From: JAPLSN01 sp964482955
GTDB taxonomy: Bacteria > Spirochaetota > Spirochaetia > Treponematales > UBA12059
DNA length: 41,838 bases
Assembly (NCBI GenBank): GCA_964482955.1
Contig: CAYZZW010000031.1
Coordinates: 1-41,838, forward strand
Direction: 5' to 3'
A program made the translations under genes and the position numbers. How positions within the stretch are numbered: position 1 is the stretch's first letter; each line of letters begins with the position of its first letter. Below the pieces are notes generated by a model. The model made no database searches and was not told the origin of the DNA. It saw only the letters and a program-made list of their open reading frames with translations. Below are positions 32,650-39,532 of this stretch, in pieces.

Positions 32650-33831
32650 TCAGAAGTAAAGCGCGAAACCGGCGCCGGCGCTGAAGCCCGAGAAGTCGAC
32701 GTCGACGGTCTTGAGGGCGGGGAGGTGCGCCATGTCGATGTCGAGCTCGGTGGCGCCCAGGCGGTAGCCGGCGAGGAGCCACGCGGATGCGCGCGGCGTC
32801 ACGAAGATTTCCGCGCCCGCCTGGAACTGCGCCAGGAAGACTTCCGCGTTGAGCTGGGGGCCGAAGTCGTTGATGCCGAAGCCCTTGCCGACCGACGGGT
32901 CGAAATAGCCTTCGAACGTGAAGTGCGTGTACTCGGCCTGGACGCGACCGACGAGCGACAGCCAGCGGATCGGGTTGAAGGTGGCGTAGAGCGACACGGG
33001 GATGCCGAGCCCGTTCGCGACGACCGTGAAGGGGCCGGATCCCATGGCGCCGGGGGTTGCACCAGCCCATCCCACGGCAGTCATATCCCACGCCAAATTG
33101 GGGATGTGCGCGACCTGGCCGTAGAGCCATTCGCCGCCGATGCCGGCCATGAAGTTTTTCGTGAAGCGGTAGCGGACTTCGGCGCCGGCGTTCGTGCGGA
33201 GGAAGGTCTGGTCGAGGTCGGGGTACGGCACGATGGTCGCGCTGTCGCCCGACAGGGTCATGCCCATGCCGTACACGGAAATGCCGATGCCCATGGGCTG
33301 GACATACATCCGGTCGAGGCGGTCTTCCGCGGCCTTCACGAAGAGCTCGCGCGGGAGGCTCGCGCTCACCGACTCGACGACGCCGGTTTCCACCTTGGCA
33401 ATGCGGCAGTTCACGATGAAGGCGTCGGCCTCTTCCGTGACGCTGCCGTAGACGAGGGCGTCGGCGCCGGCGAGGAGGCCCACTTCGGCCATCTGTTCCG
33501 GGTCGGTGAGGCCGGACAGCTGGAGTTCCATCTCGGCGAGGACGGCGTCCAGGTTGCGGCGGTCCACGACGGCGAAGGCGGTCGAGCGCGACAGCACGGT
33601 GAGGAGGGCTTCGCGCACCGTCTCGCCCATCTTGAGCGCGGCGGCGGTCGGCCCGACGTCCTCGAAGTCGCCCACGGAGATCGTGGACTTGAACGACGCG
33701 GCCGGGTCGGGGGCGTACGCGTCCGCGACGGCCTGGCCGAGCTTCCTCATTTCGCGGCCGAACTCACCGGTCTGCGCGAACACGGCGGTGGCGCAGAAAA
33801 TGCAAACGAGGATCGCGACGGTCTTCTTCAT
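32650..33831 (-). CDS. CsgG/FlgO-like domain fused to an outer-membrane beta-barrel
   Basis: A 393-residue exported protein with signal peptide MKKTVAILVCIFCATAVFAQ. Residues about 45-170 follow the CsgG/FlgO/TolB-N pattern: STISVGDFEDVG, then ALLTVLSRSTAFAVVDRRNLDAVLAEMELQLSG, then GADALVYGSVTEEADAFIVNCRIAKVETGVV, each in order. From about residue 185 the sequence becomes a typical barrel (YRFTKNFMAGIGGEWLYGQ, ASAWLLAGYRLGATELD) ending in the aromatic GFALYF. Known CsgG and FlgO proteins do not normally carry a C-terminal barrel of this size. AAGGAG lies about six bases before the start. A 370-base hairpin-rich region lies upstream. Its role in secretion or envelope assembly is inference. 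Confidence 0.85.
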   Translation of the reverse strand: MKKTVAILVCIFCATAVFAQTGEFGREMRKLGQAVADAYAPDPAASFKSTISVGDFEDVGPTAAALKMGETVREALLTVLSRSTAFAVVDRRNLDAVLAEMELQLSGLTDPEQMAEVGLLAGADALVYGSVTEEADAFIVNCRIAKVETGVVESVSASLPRELFVKAAEDRLDRMYVQPMGIGISVYGMGMTLSGDSATIVPYPDLDQTFLRTNAGAEVRYRFTKNFMAGIGGEWLYGQVAHIPNLAWDMTAVGWAGATPGAMGSGPFTVVANGLGIPVSLYATFNPIRWLSLVGRVQAEYTHFTFEGYFDPSVGKGFGINDFGPQLNAEVFLAQFQAGAEIFVTPRASAWLLAGYRLGATELDIDMAHLPALKTVDVDFSGFSAGAGFALYF

Positions 33832-33882
33832 AGACTCTCCTTGCTGGGCGGTTGGATACCAGTCTCGTGTGATGTCGGATTA

Positions 33883-34121
33883 CGCGCCAGGGGGCGCAGT
33901 GAAAAACCCGGAGCGAATTCAGTTGACTGCCGAAGGCGCGCGTTAAAGCGCGCCTTCGGCGCCGCGGACGCGGCCTCGCCGCGTCCGCGAGGACTTGCAG
34001 CGAAGCACCCTAGTCCAAAATCTACGTCCCTGTAGATTTTGGACATCGCCGAATACAAAGTATTCGGCGGGTGTGGTTCGTGCATCCATGCACGAGCATT
34101 TTCTTCGAGCGCGTTCCGCGC
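33883..34121 (-). repeat. Hairpin-rich modular element B
   Basis: Six consecutive stems, in plus-strand order: 13 bp (33929-33941 with 33948-33960, loop GTTAAA), 11 bp (33963-33973 with 33979-33989), 13 bp (34013-34025 with 34032-34044), 10 bp (34047-34056 with 34060-34069, loop AAA), 8 bp (34078-34085 with 34088-34095) and 5 bp (34109-34113 with 34117-34121). All are perfect. Two segments (33988-34010 and 33883-33910) match element C at 7202-7224 and 7248-7275. The region lies between a membrane-protein gene and the CsgG-like gene, and I see no gene in it. Confidence 0.88.
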
Positions 34122-34161
34122 GGGGGCGCCTATCGTTAAAAAGTATTTCTTCCTCCGTGTC

Positions 34162-34195
34162 AACGCTCGAGTACTCGCTAAGCTTCGCTCCGTGG
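34162..34195 (+). repeat. AAGCTT-centred dispersed repeat, copy 3
   Basis: Carries AACGCTCGAGTACTCG followed by CTAAGCTTCGCTCCGTGG. It matches 813-849 (inverted) and its last 19 bases match 2273-2291. CGAGTACTCG within it is a perfect palindrome. It lies beside element B and may be the opposite end of the same element. Confidence 0.75.
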
Positions 34196-34203
34196 CAAAA
34201 ATA

Positions 34204-35067
34204 CTAGGTCGACGCGCCGCCGGTTTGGGGCGGCTGGGCGTCGGGCTTTTTGCGGGCTTTGGCGCCGAGCAGGGAGATGAGCATGAGCGCGGCGACGATG
34301 ACGCCCGCGAGCGGCGCGGCCGCGAGGGTGAACGCGAAGAAGACCGCCCCGACGGCCAGGCTGACCGCGGCGCGGGCGCAGCCCCAGGCTCCGCTTTCGA
34401 GGACGCCGAACACGAGGAGGGCGAGGGTCCAGAGGAGATAGAGCGCGAAGCCCGCGTAGGGGATCCAGTACTGCCAGACGGTGGGGAGGCTTCCGTCGAA
34501 GGCTTTCACCCAGGCGAAGAACCCGTCCTTGCCGATCAGGGAGCAGAGTCCGAACAGCGCGCCGAAGCCGATGCCGCCGAGGGCGCCCATGGTGGGGCCG
34601 CTCCACGCGAAGGCCCGGACTTTCTTGCCGAGCAGCCAGATCCGTGCGAGGAGCGACGAGAGCAGGGCGCCGATCGCGAAGGCTGCCGCCGCGCCGAGGA
34701 GGCTCACGCCCATCATGAACCACGTGGCCATGCCGAGGGCGTTCCAGGTCTTTTCGCCGACGAGCGACAGGACGAGGACGGGCAGGGTGTGGTAGTCCCG
34801 CCACGACGCGACGAGGCGGACGAGCTCGCGGAGGGCCGGCAGGCCCGCGGCGATGGAGACGGCGCCCCAGATGCCGCCCCAGAGGCCGGAAACGGCCTTG
34901 GGCGTCTTGTCGGAAAAACCCTTGGCGAGGATGCCGTGCAGGACGGTCCCCACGATGCCGACGCCGACGACGTAGAGCGCGAGCGCCCAGTACGGCAGTC
35001 CCTTCAGGAAAGACAGGCGGTCGATCAGCTCGATTCCGCGCTTGATCAAGTCGTTCACGTTATCCAT
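34204..35067 (-). CDS. Polytopic membrane protein of unknown function
   Basis: A 287-residue inner-membrane protein with about seven hydrophobic segments, starting after the amphipathic N-terminus MDNVNDLIKRGIELIDRL. Two central segments contain small residues (SLLGAAAAFAIGALLSSLL, GALGGIGFGALFGL) and a basic tail (AKARKKPDAQ) ends the protein. I do not recognise a family. No strong ribosome-binding site is visible before the ATG at 35067. It stands alone between two repeat-filled gaps. Confidence 0.78.
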   Translation of the reverse strand: MDNVNDLIKRGIELIDRLSFLKGLPYWALALYVVGVGIVGTVLHGILAKGFSDKTPKAVSGLWGGIWGAVSIAAGLPALRELVRLVASWRDYHTLPVLVLSLVGEKTWNALGMATWFMMGVSLLGAAAAFAIGALLSSLLARIWLLGKKVRAFAWSGPTMGALGGIGFGALFGLCSLIGKDGFFAWVKAFDGSLPTVWQYWIPYAGFALYLLWTLALLVFGVLESGAWGCARAAVSLAVGAVFFAFTLAAAPLAGVIVAALMLISLLGAKARKKPDAQPPQTGGAST

Positions 35068-35101
35068 GCCCGCAGTATACCACCGCCCCCGCCCCTTTGG
35101 C

Positions 35102-35330
35102 CAATGACGAACCGAACCTGGCCGCCGGGGGCCCTCTGGTCGGTCCATAGCCGAAAAGAGCTTGCCGCGTTTCCATGACGAGCCCCCTGGCCGGTCCCTA
35201 GCCGAACAGAGCCTGCCGCGTTTTTTCTCTAAGTTTTCGCGGCGCGGCGTCAAGCAGTCGTGCGGCCTTACCGGGGGTAATGCCGCGCCCGATGACGCAC
35301 CGCATGCGACCGCCGGGTGGGGCATACAAG
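35102..35330 (+). repeat. Further copies of the GTCCATAG/GATGACG repeat
   Basis: GGTCCATAGCCGAAAAGAGC and TTGCCGCG (from 35140) recur as GGTCCCTAGCCGAACAGAGC and CTGCCGCG (from 35193). ATGACGAACCGAA at 35105 resembles 32071 onward. GTCGTGCGGCCTTACCGGGG (35258-35277) resembles 32210-32225. GATGACGCACCGCATG...GCCGGGTG (35291-35319) resembles 32069-32097. The 35068-35569 gap holds this repeat, a 73-base hairpin and the rpsP promoter, but no gene. Confidence 0.65.
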
Positions 35331-35390
35331 TACCCATGACGAATATTGCGAGTACTCTCGCCTATTCGCCATGGGTACTTGTATGCCCCA
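35318..35390. repeat. 73-base near-perfect hairpin repeat, copy 1
   Basis: The outer arms 35318-35338 and 35370-35390 are a perfect 21-bp inverted repeat beginning TGGGGCATACAAGTACC. Inside, CGAATA pairs with TATTCG and GCGAG with CTCGC around a TACT loop, with only short bulges. The second copy is at 41750-41820. No U-tract follows, so it does not look like an ordinary terminator. Confidence 0.88.
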
Positions 35391-35456
35391 GACCCCGGTC
35401 GATCCGGTCAGATCACCGTTTGCCGCACCCTTTCCCCGGCGTTTCCGCGCCTCGCG

Positions 35457-35485
35457 TTGACGAGGTCCGCGAATTCGTGTATAAA
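35457..35485 (+). promoter_or_regulatory. Sigma-70-like promoter of the rpsP operon
   Basis: TTGACG (35457-35462), a 17-base spacer, then TATAAA (35480-35485). It lies 84 bases upstream of the rpsP start, with a GC-rich leader between. Confidence 0.8.
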
Positions 35486-35569
35486 CGCGGCACGCACGCC
35501 CCGTTTTCCGGCCTTCCCGACGGGGACTATCGAATTCGACGAAGGCCGACAGCACCAGGAGGACTCCCC

Positions 35570-35821
35570 GTGAGCGTCAAGATCCGCCTCAAGAAGTTCG
35601 GCGCCAAGAAGCGCCCCTATTTCCGCATCGTGGTCATGGATACCCGCCAGCCGCGCGACGGCAAGACCATCGACGAACTCGGTCTCTACCACCCGATCGA
35701 GGTCGAGGCCAAGCAGCTCGTCATCGACGAAGCCAAGGCCAAGGCCTGGCTCGAAAAGGGCGCCCTGCCGTCCGACACCGTCCGCGGTCTCCTCAATCTC
35801 AAGGGCATCCACGTCAAATAA
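35570..35821 (+). CDS. rpsP: Ribosomal protein S16
   Basis: An 83-residue protein of the small ribosomal subunit. The family N-terminus VKIRLKKFGAKKRPYFRIVV and the block DTRQPRDGKTIDELGLYHP are present. The GTG start at 35570 gives SVKIRLKK directly after the initiator, with AGGAGG about seven bases upstream. It is the first gene of the ribosome-maturation operon and lies 84 bases after a good promoter. The following gap to the KH-protein gene (183 bases) has the stem CCCCGG/CCGGGG near 35832-35853, which may tune downstream expression. Confidence 0.97.
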   Translation: MSVKIRLKKFGAKKRPYFRIVVMDTRQPRDGKTIDELGLYHPIEVEAKQLVIDEAKAKAWLEKGALPSDTVRGLLNLKGIHVK

Positions 35822-36004
35822 CGACCTACCCCGGGCCTCCCGGTCCGGGGACCATCCCGCCCGACGCGATCCACCAGAGCGGTTTCCCGAAGCTTCCGTC
35901 CCCCGAGCGGGACGGCGTCCGGGCGCCGCATGCGGGGGATTCGGGCACGCCGCGCGACCTACAGCCGCCCGATGGCGGCTCCGGGGGAGCGCAAGGAGAG
36001 CATC

Positions 36005-36238
36005 GTGGAACGCGATCTCGTCGAATACATCGCCAAGTCGCTCGTGGACGATCCCGCGGGCGTTACCGTCAACGTCATCGAGGGCGAAAAGTCCACCATC
36101 CTCGAGCTGCGCGTGGCCTCCGACGACATCGGCAAGGTCATCGGCAAGCACGGCCGCATCGCGAAGGCGATCCGCACGGTGTTGAGCGCCGCCGCCACCA
36201 AGGACTCCAAGCGGGTCCATCTCGAGATCCTCGACTGA
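36005..36238 (+). CDS. khpA: KH-domain RNA-binding protein (KhpA/YlqC type)
   Basis: A 77-residue RNA-binding protein with one KH domain. The VIGKHGRIAKAIRTVLSAAA segment (about 43-62) contains the GxxG-type GKHG loop. The N-terminus is RDLVEYIAKSLVDDPAGVTV. The family typically sits between rpsP and rimM and can pair with a second KH/Jag protein; no partner gene is visible here. I chose the GTG at 36005 because AAGGAG lies six bases upstream and the length then equals the usual 75-80 residues. A longer frame opens upstream but has no comparable site. Confidence 0.93.
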   Translation: MERDLVEYIAKSLVDDPAGVTVNVIEGEKSTILELRVASDDIGKVIGKHGRIAKAIRTVLSAAATKDSKRVHLEILD

Positions 36239-36260
36239 CCCGCCCGGGGCGGCTCGCACC

Positions 36261-36857
36261 ATGGGTTCCGACGAACTGGTTCTGGGCCGCCTCGGCGCTC
36301 CCTTCGGCCTCAAAGGCCACCTCCGCTTCACCTCCTATTCGGGCGAAACCGCCCACATCGCCAAGCTGAAAGACGTCGTCCTGCGCGACGCCGCGGCCTC
36401 CTCCGCGGCCGGCCGCCCGGGCCGGGGCGAGTCGACCGCCCGCGTGGCGTCCGTCATCAACGCGGGCTCTGGCGTGGCGATCAAGTTCGAGGGCTACGAG
36501 TCGCCCGAGACCGCGCGCGCGCTGACCGGCTTCGAGCTCGTCGCGCCGCGCTCCAAGGCCGCTCCCCTCCGCAAGAACGAATTCTACGTCACCGACCTCG
36601 AGGGCGCCGCTTTCGTATATGGAAGCGAACGCGTGGCGACGGTGGACACCGTCGTGGACGGCGGCGGCGGGCAGCTGCTCGAGTGCCGCCTTCCCGACGG
36701 CCGCGAGCGCTTCGTCCCCTTCCGCGCGGAATTCGTGGGGAAGGTGGACGTGGCGGCGAAGACCGTCGAGCTCCTCGTCGACTGGATCCTCGACGCGGAC
36801 GACAGCGCGGAGATCGCCGGCGGTCCAGGCGACCAAGACGAAGGCGACGGGCCGTGA
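36261..36857 (+). CDS. rimM: Ribosome maturation factor RimM
   Basis: A 198-residue cytoplasmic assembly factor for the 30S head that works with protein S19. The N-terminal LVLGRLGAPFGLKGHLRFTSYSG (about 5-27) is the RimM signature, followed by a PRC-barrel-like C-terminal region (RKNEFYVTDLEGAAFV, then GQLLECRLPDGRERFVPF...VDVAAKTVELLVDWIL). A Ser/Ala/Arg-rich insertion (about 40-60) makes it a little longer than usual. Its stop overlaps the trmD start as GTGA, so the two are translationally coupled. Confidence 0.95.
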   Translation: MGSDELVLGRLGAPFGLKGHLRFTSYSGETAHIAKLKDVVLRDAAASSAAGRPGRGESTARVASVINAGSGVAIKFEGYESPETARALTGFELVAPRSKAAPLRKNEFYVTDLEGAAFVYGSERVATVDTVVDGGGGQLLECRLPDGRERFVPFRAEFVGKVDVAAKTVELLVDWILDADDSAEIAGGPGDQDEGDGP

Positions 36858-37594
36858 AGATCACCATCCTGACCCTGTTTCCCGATATCCTGAAGGGCTT
36901 TTTCGAGACCTCGATCATGAAACGGGCCGTGGAACGCGGCCTCGTCTCGTACGAACTCGTCGACATCCGCGATTACGCCCTCGACAAGCACCACAAGTGC
37001 GACGACATCGTGTACGGCGGGGGGCCGGGCATGCTCATGCTGCCCGAGCCGCTCGGGCGGGCGCTCGACGCGGTCGGAGCCGCCGAAAAACGTACCGTCT
37101 ACCTGACCCCCGGCGGCCGGCTCTTCAACCAGGCCTACGCCCGGGACCTCGCGAAGGAACCCGAGCTCGTGCTCATCTGCGGCCGCTACGAAGGAATCGA
37201 CCAGCGGACCATCGACAAGTACGTTGACGACGAGATCTCCATCGGGGACTACGTGCTGTCGTCGGGGGAGGTGGCGGCCCTCGTCCTCGTGGACGCGGTG
37301 TACCGCCTCGTGGACGGGGTGATCACCGGGGAATCCCTGGAAGAAGAGAGCTTCGAAGGCGGTCTGCTCGAGTATCCGCAGTATACACGCCCGGCCGTTT
37401 ATGATACACTCCGCGTCCCGGACGTCCTGTCGTCCGGCCATCATGCGAACATCGCCCGTTGGCGCCTCAGGAAGGCCGTCGAGAAGACGCTGGCCTTTCG
37501 ACCGGATCTGCTCGCCGGTCCCGCGCTCACGGACGAGATACGACGTTTGATCGAAACGATCATGACCCAAGGGGGAAGCGATGAACCTGATTAA
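36854..37594 (+). CDS. trmD: tRNA (guanine37-N1)-methyltransferase TrmD
   Basis: A 246-residue SPOUT methyltransferase that makes m1G37 next to the anticodon and prevents frameshifting. Family blocks are present: ITILTLFPDILKGFFETSI at the start, DDIVYGGGPGMLMLPEPL (about 49-66), the knotted SAM site LICGRYEGIDQRTID...EISIGDYVLSSGE, and SGHHANIARWR near the end. The GTG start overlaps the rimM stop. The 3' end overlaps the start of rplS by 14 bases. Confidence 0.97.
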   Translation: MKITILTLFPDILKGFFETSIMKRAVERGLVSYELVDIRDYALDKHHKCDDIVYGGGPGMLMLPEPLGRALDAVGAAEKRTVYLTPGGRLFNQAYARDLAKEPELVLICGRYEGIDQRTIDKYVDDEISIGDYVLSSGEVAALVLVDAVYRLVDGVITGESLEEESFEGGLLEYPQYTRPAVYDTLRVPDVLSSGHHANIARWRLRKAVEKTLAFRPDLLAGPALTDEIRRLIETIMTQGGSDEPD

Positions 37595-37985
37595 GAAGCT
37601 CGAGGCGGCCCAGATCCGCGAAATGCCCGATTTCAAGGTCGGCGATACGGTCAAGGTGCACTTCAAGATCGTCGAAGGCAAGACCGAGCGCGTCCAGGTC
37701 TACGAAGGCCTCGTCATCGCCATGAAGAACGCCGGCATCGGCCGCACCTTCATGGTCCGCAAGCTGTCGTACGGCGTCGGCGTGGAGCGCGTGTTCCCGA
37801 TGAACAGCCCGCGCGTCGAGCGCGTCGAGATCGTCCGCCAGGGACGCGTCCGCCGCTCGAAGCTCTACTACATCCGCACGAAGATCGGCAAGAAGTCCAA
37901 GATCAAGGAACTGCTCGGCGGCCGCAAGGCGCTCGGCGTCCCGGTCACGGGCGACGCGGCGTCCGACGCCCCCGCCAAGGCGTAA
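37581..37985 (+). CDS. rplS: Ribosomal protein L19
   Basis: A 134-residue large-subunit protein at the subunit interface. The typical text is present: PDFKVGDTVKVHFKIVEGKTERVQVYEGLVIA, then RTFMVRKLSYGVGVERVFPMNSPRVERVEIVRQGRVRRSKLYYIR, given here in order as parts. The C-terminal tail (GGRKALGVPVTGDAASDAPAKA) is longer than in many bacteria. The ATG lies inside the end of trmD with GGGGGAAG just upstream. A 9-bp GC hairpin follows the stop. Confidence 0.97.
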   Translation: MNLIKKLEAAQIREMPDFKVGDTVKVHFKIVEGKTERVQVYEGLVIAMKNAGIGRTFMVRKLSYGVGVERVFPMNSPRVERVEIVRQGRVRRSKLYYIRTKIGKKSKIKELLGGRKALGVPVTGDAASDAPAKA

Positions 37986-37992
37986 GGATCGC

Positions 37993-38012
37993 GCGGCGGG
38001 CTTGCCCGCCGC
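37993..38012 (+). other. Perfect 9-bp GC hairpin between rplS and the next gene
   Basis: GCGGCGGGC, TT, GCCCGCCGC. No U-tract follows. It is placed to protect the 3' end of the ribosomal-protein message or to lower read-through into the flagellar-type genes downstream. Confidence 0.6.
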
Positions 38013-38023
38013 CTGAGGCCGTC

Positions 38024-39244
38024 ATGGCCCCGGTCGATCGGATCCCCGGCCTTCCGCCCTCCGGCGCGAAGGCGGAACCCGCGCCCGGCGCGAAACTCTC
38101 AGTCTCGATCGAAGGTCCCGCCCGCGACGGCGCGTTTGTTGCCGTCGCGGGCGGGCGTCGTTTTCCCCTGACGGGTACGCCGCCCGATCCCGCCTTGGCC
38201 GCCGCGCCCGGCGGAAGGTTTTTCGGCACGGTCGTGCGCCTGCCGGACGGCCGGCTCGGGGTGCGGCTCGCGACGGAGCGCCCGGCGCCCGACGTGTCCG
38301 CGAATCCCGCGAGCCGGGCGGCGAATCCGGCGACGGCCGCCGCTCGCCTGGCCGACGCGTCCCGCTCCCTCGGCCTGCCCGCGGACGCCGTTACCTTCGC
38401 CGCGCTCCGCGCCTTCATGGCCGAAGGACTCCCGCTCGAACCCGGCACGCTCGGCAAGGTCCGTCGCCTGCTCGAACGGCGCGGCTCGTCCGCCCGCGAC
38501 CTGGACGACGACGCGACCGCCGCGGCGCGCGCCGCCGCGAAGGGCTTTTCTCCGGACGCGGACGGCTTCGAAGCGCTCGTCGACGTGCTCGGCGCTTCCG
38601 ATCGCCACGGAGGCGAAGGCGGCCGGCGGGACGGGGAAGATCGGCGCGACCGCGACCGCGACCGGCGAGACCGGCGCGACGAGGAACGGAAGGTCGCCGA
38701 CTCGCGCCGCCCGGCCGGGAACGGGACGATGGAAGCGGACGCGACGACCGGCGTCGCCGCATCGACATCATCCGACATCCCCGCCGGACGGGAACGAGTC
38801 CGCGCCCTGGCCGCCGAACTCAAGGCGTTTTGTACGCGCTCGTCCGCGACGGGCGACGCCGCCCTCGGCCTGTACAATCACGTCAAGTCCGGCCGGTTAA
38901 GCTGGGTTCATGTGCCGTACGCCTTCGAGCTCGACCGCCTTGCCTTGAACGGCGCTTTGCGTATACTTATCGATACGACCGCGAACCGGTGCGGTTTTCT
39001 GGCCGGCACGGCGCGCACGGAAGGCGGCCTCGACCTGGGATTTTCGCTCGAGTCGGTCTCAGAAGGCCGGACGCGGCTCCGGATCGTCGACCGGCGCGGC
39101 TCGACGGCCGTGGCGGCGCGTGTGGCGGAAACCGCGGCGCGGGTGGCCCGGGAAGCCGACGTGGAACTCGACGCGTCGGCCGAACCATGCGGGGTTCCGG
39201 CCGTCGACCCGGCGGCGCTTCCGGCCGTCGACGCGGAGGCGTGA
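38024..39244 (+). CDS. Hypothetical protein, possible FliK-like flagellar protein
   Basis: A 406-residue protein, Ala/Pro/Arg-rich and with no signal peptide. It has a low-complexity charged segment (DGEDRRDRDRDRRDRRDEER at about residues 204-223). The C-terminal part (about 290-350: LSWVHVPYAFELDRLALNGALRILIDTTA, then LDLGFSLESVSEGRTRLRIV) resembles the beta-rich end of FliK hook-length proteins, where a similar WVHVP...G.LRI pattern occurs. The position directly before an FlhB-like gene supports a link to flagellar export. The match is weak and I would call it a hypothetical protein with a possible flagellar role. A corresponding gene occupies this place in Treponema, from memory. Confidence 0.75.
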   Translation: MAPVDRIPGLPPSGAKAEPAPGAKLSVSIEGPARDGAFVAVAGGRRFPLTGTPPDPALAAAPGGRFFGTVVRLPDGRLGVRLATERPAPDVSANPASRAANPATAAARLADASRSLGLPADAVTFAALRAFMAEGLPLEPGTLGKVRRLLERRGSSARDLDDDATAAARAAAKGFSPDADGFEALVDVLGASDRHGGEGGRRDGEDRRDRDRDRRDRRDEERKVADSRRPAGNGTMEADATTGVAASTSSDIPAGRERVRALAAELKAFCTRSSATGDAALGLYNHVKSGRLSWVHVPYAFELDRLALNGALRILIDTTANRCGFLAGTARTEGGLDLGFSLESVSEGRTRLRIVDRRGSTAVAARVAETAARVAREADVELDASAEPCGVPAVDPAALPAVDAEA

Positions 39245-39247
39245 GCG

Positions 39248-39532
39248 GTGGCCGGATCCGAGAAGGCTTCGCGGCGCGCCGCGGTGCGCCGCGCGGTCGC
39301 GCTGAGCTACGACCCGACGACCTTGCCGGCGCCGTTCCTGGTGGCCAAGGGAGCCGGGGCGACGGCCGAGCGCCTCGTCGCGCTGGCGGAAGAGGCCGGC
39401 GTGCCGGTCGTGAAAGACGAAGCCCTGGCGGGTTTCCTGTTTCCCTTCGATATCGGGGACGCGGTCCCCGAGGCGTTCTGGGAAGCCCTGGCCGCGGTCT
39501 ATATCGCTATAATGGAATTGGACGCAAGATGA
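39248..39532 (+). CDS. FlhB C-terminal-domain-like export switch protein
   Basis: A 94-residue cytoplasmic protein equivalent to the C-terminal fragment of FlhB: AVALSYDPTTLPAPFLVAKGAGATAERLVALAEEAGVPVVKDEALAGFLFPFDIGDAVPEAFWEALAAVY, quoted here only to show order (ALSYDP, VAKGAG, AEEAGVPVV, LAGFLF, IGDAVPE). It lacks the membrane part and the NPTH self-cleavage site, starting after where cleavage would occur. Such stand-alone proteins can replace the cleaved FlhB fragment in some bacteria. The GTG start is three bases after the upstream stop, and its own stop overlaps the next start as ATGA. Confidence 0.9.
   Translation: MAGSEKASRRAAVRRAVALSYDPTTLPAPFLVAKGAGATAERLVALAEEAGVPVVKDEALAGFLFPFDIGDAVPEAFWEALAAVYIAIMELDAR

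Noticed and set aside
33828..34163. Protein of 111 residues on the minus strand across element B
   Set aside because: Its sequence is a translation of the hairpins and repeats, with no ribosome-binding site. It also overlaps the start of the CsgG-like gene.
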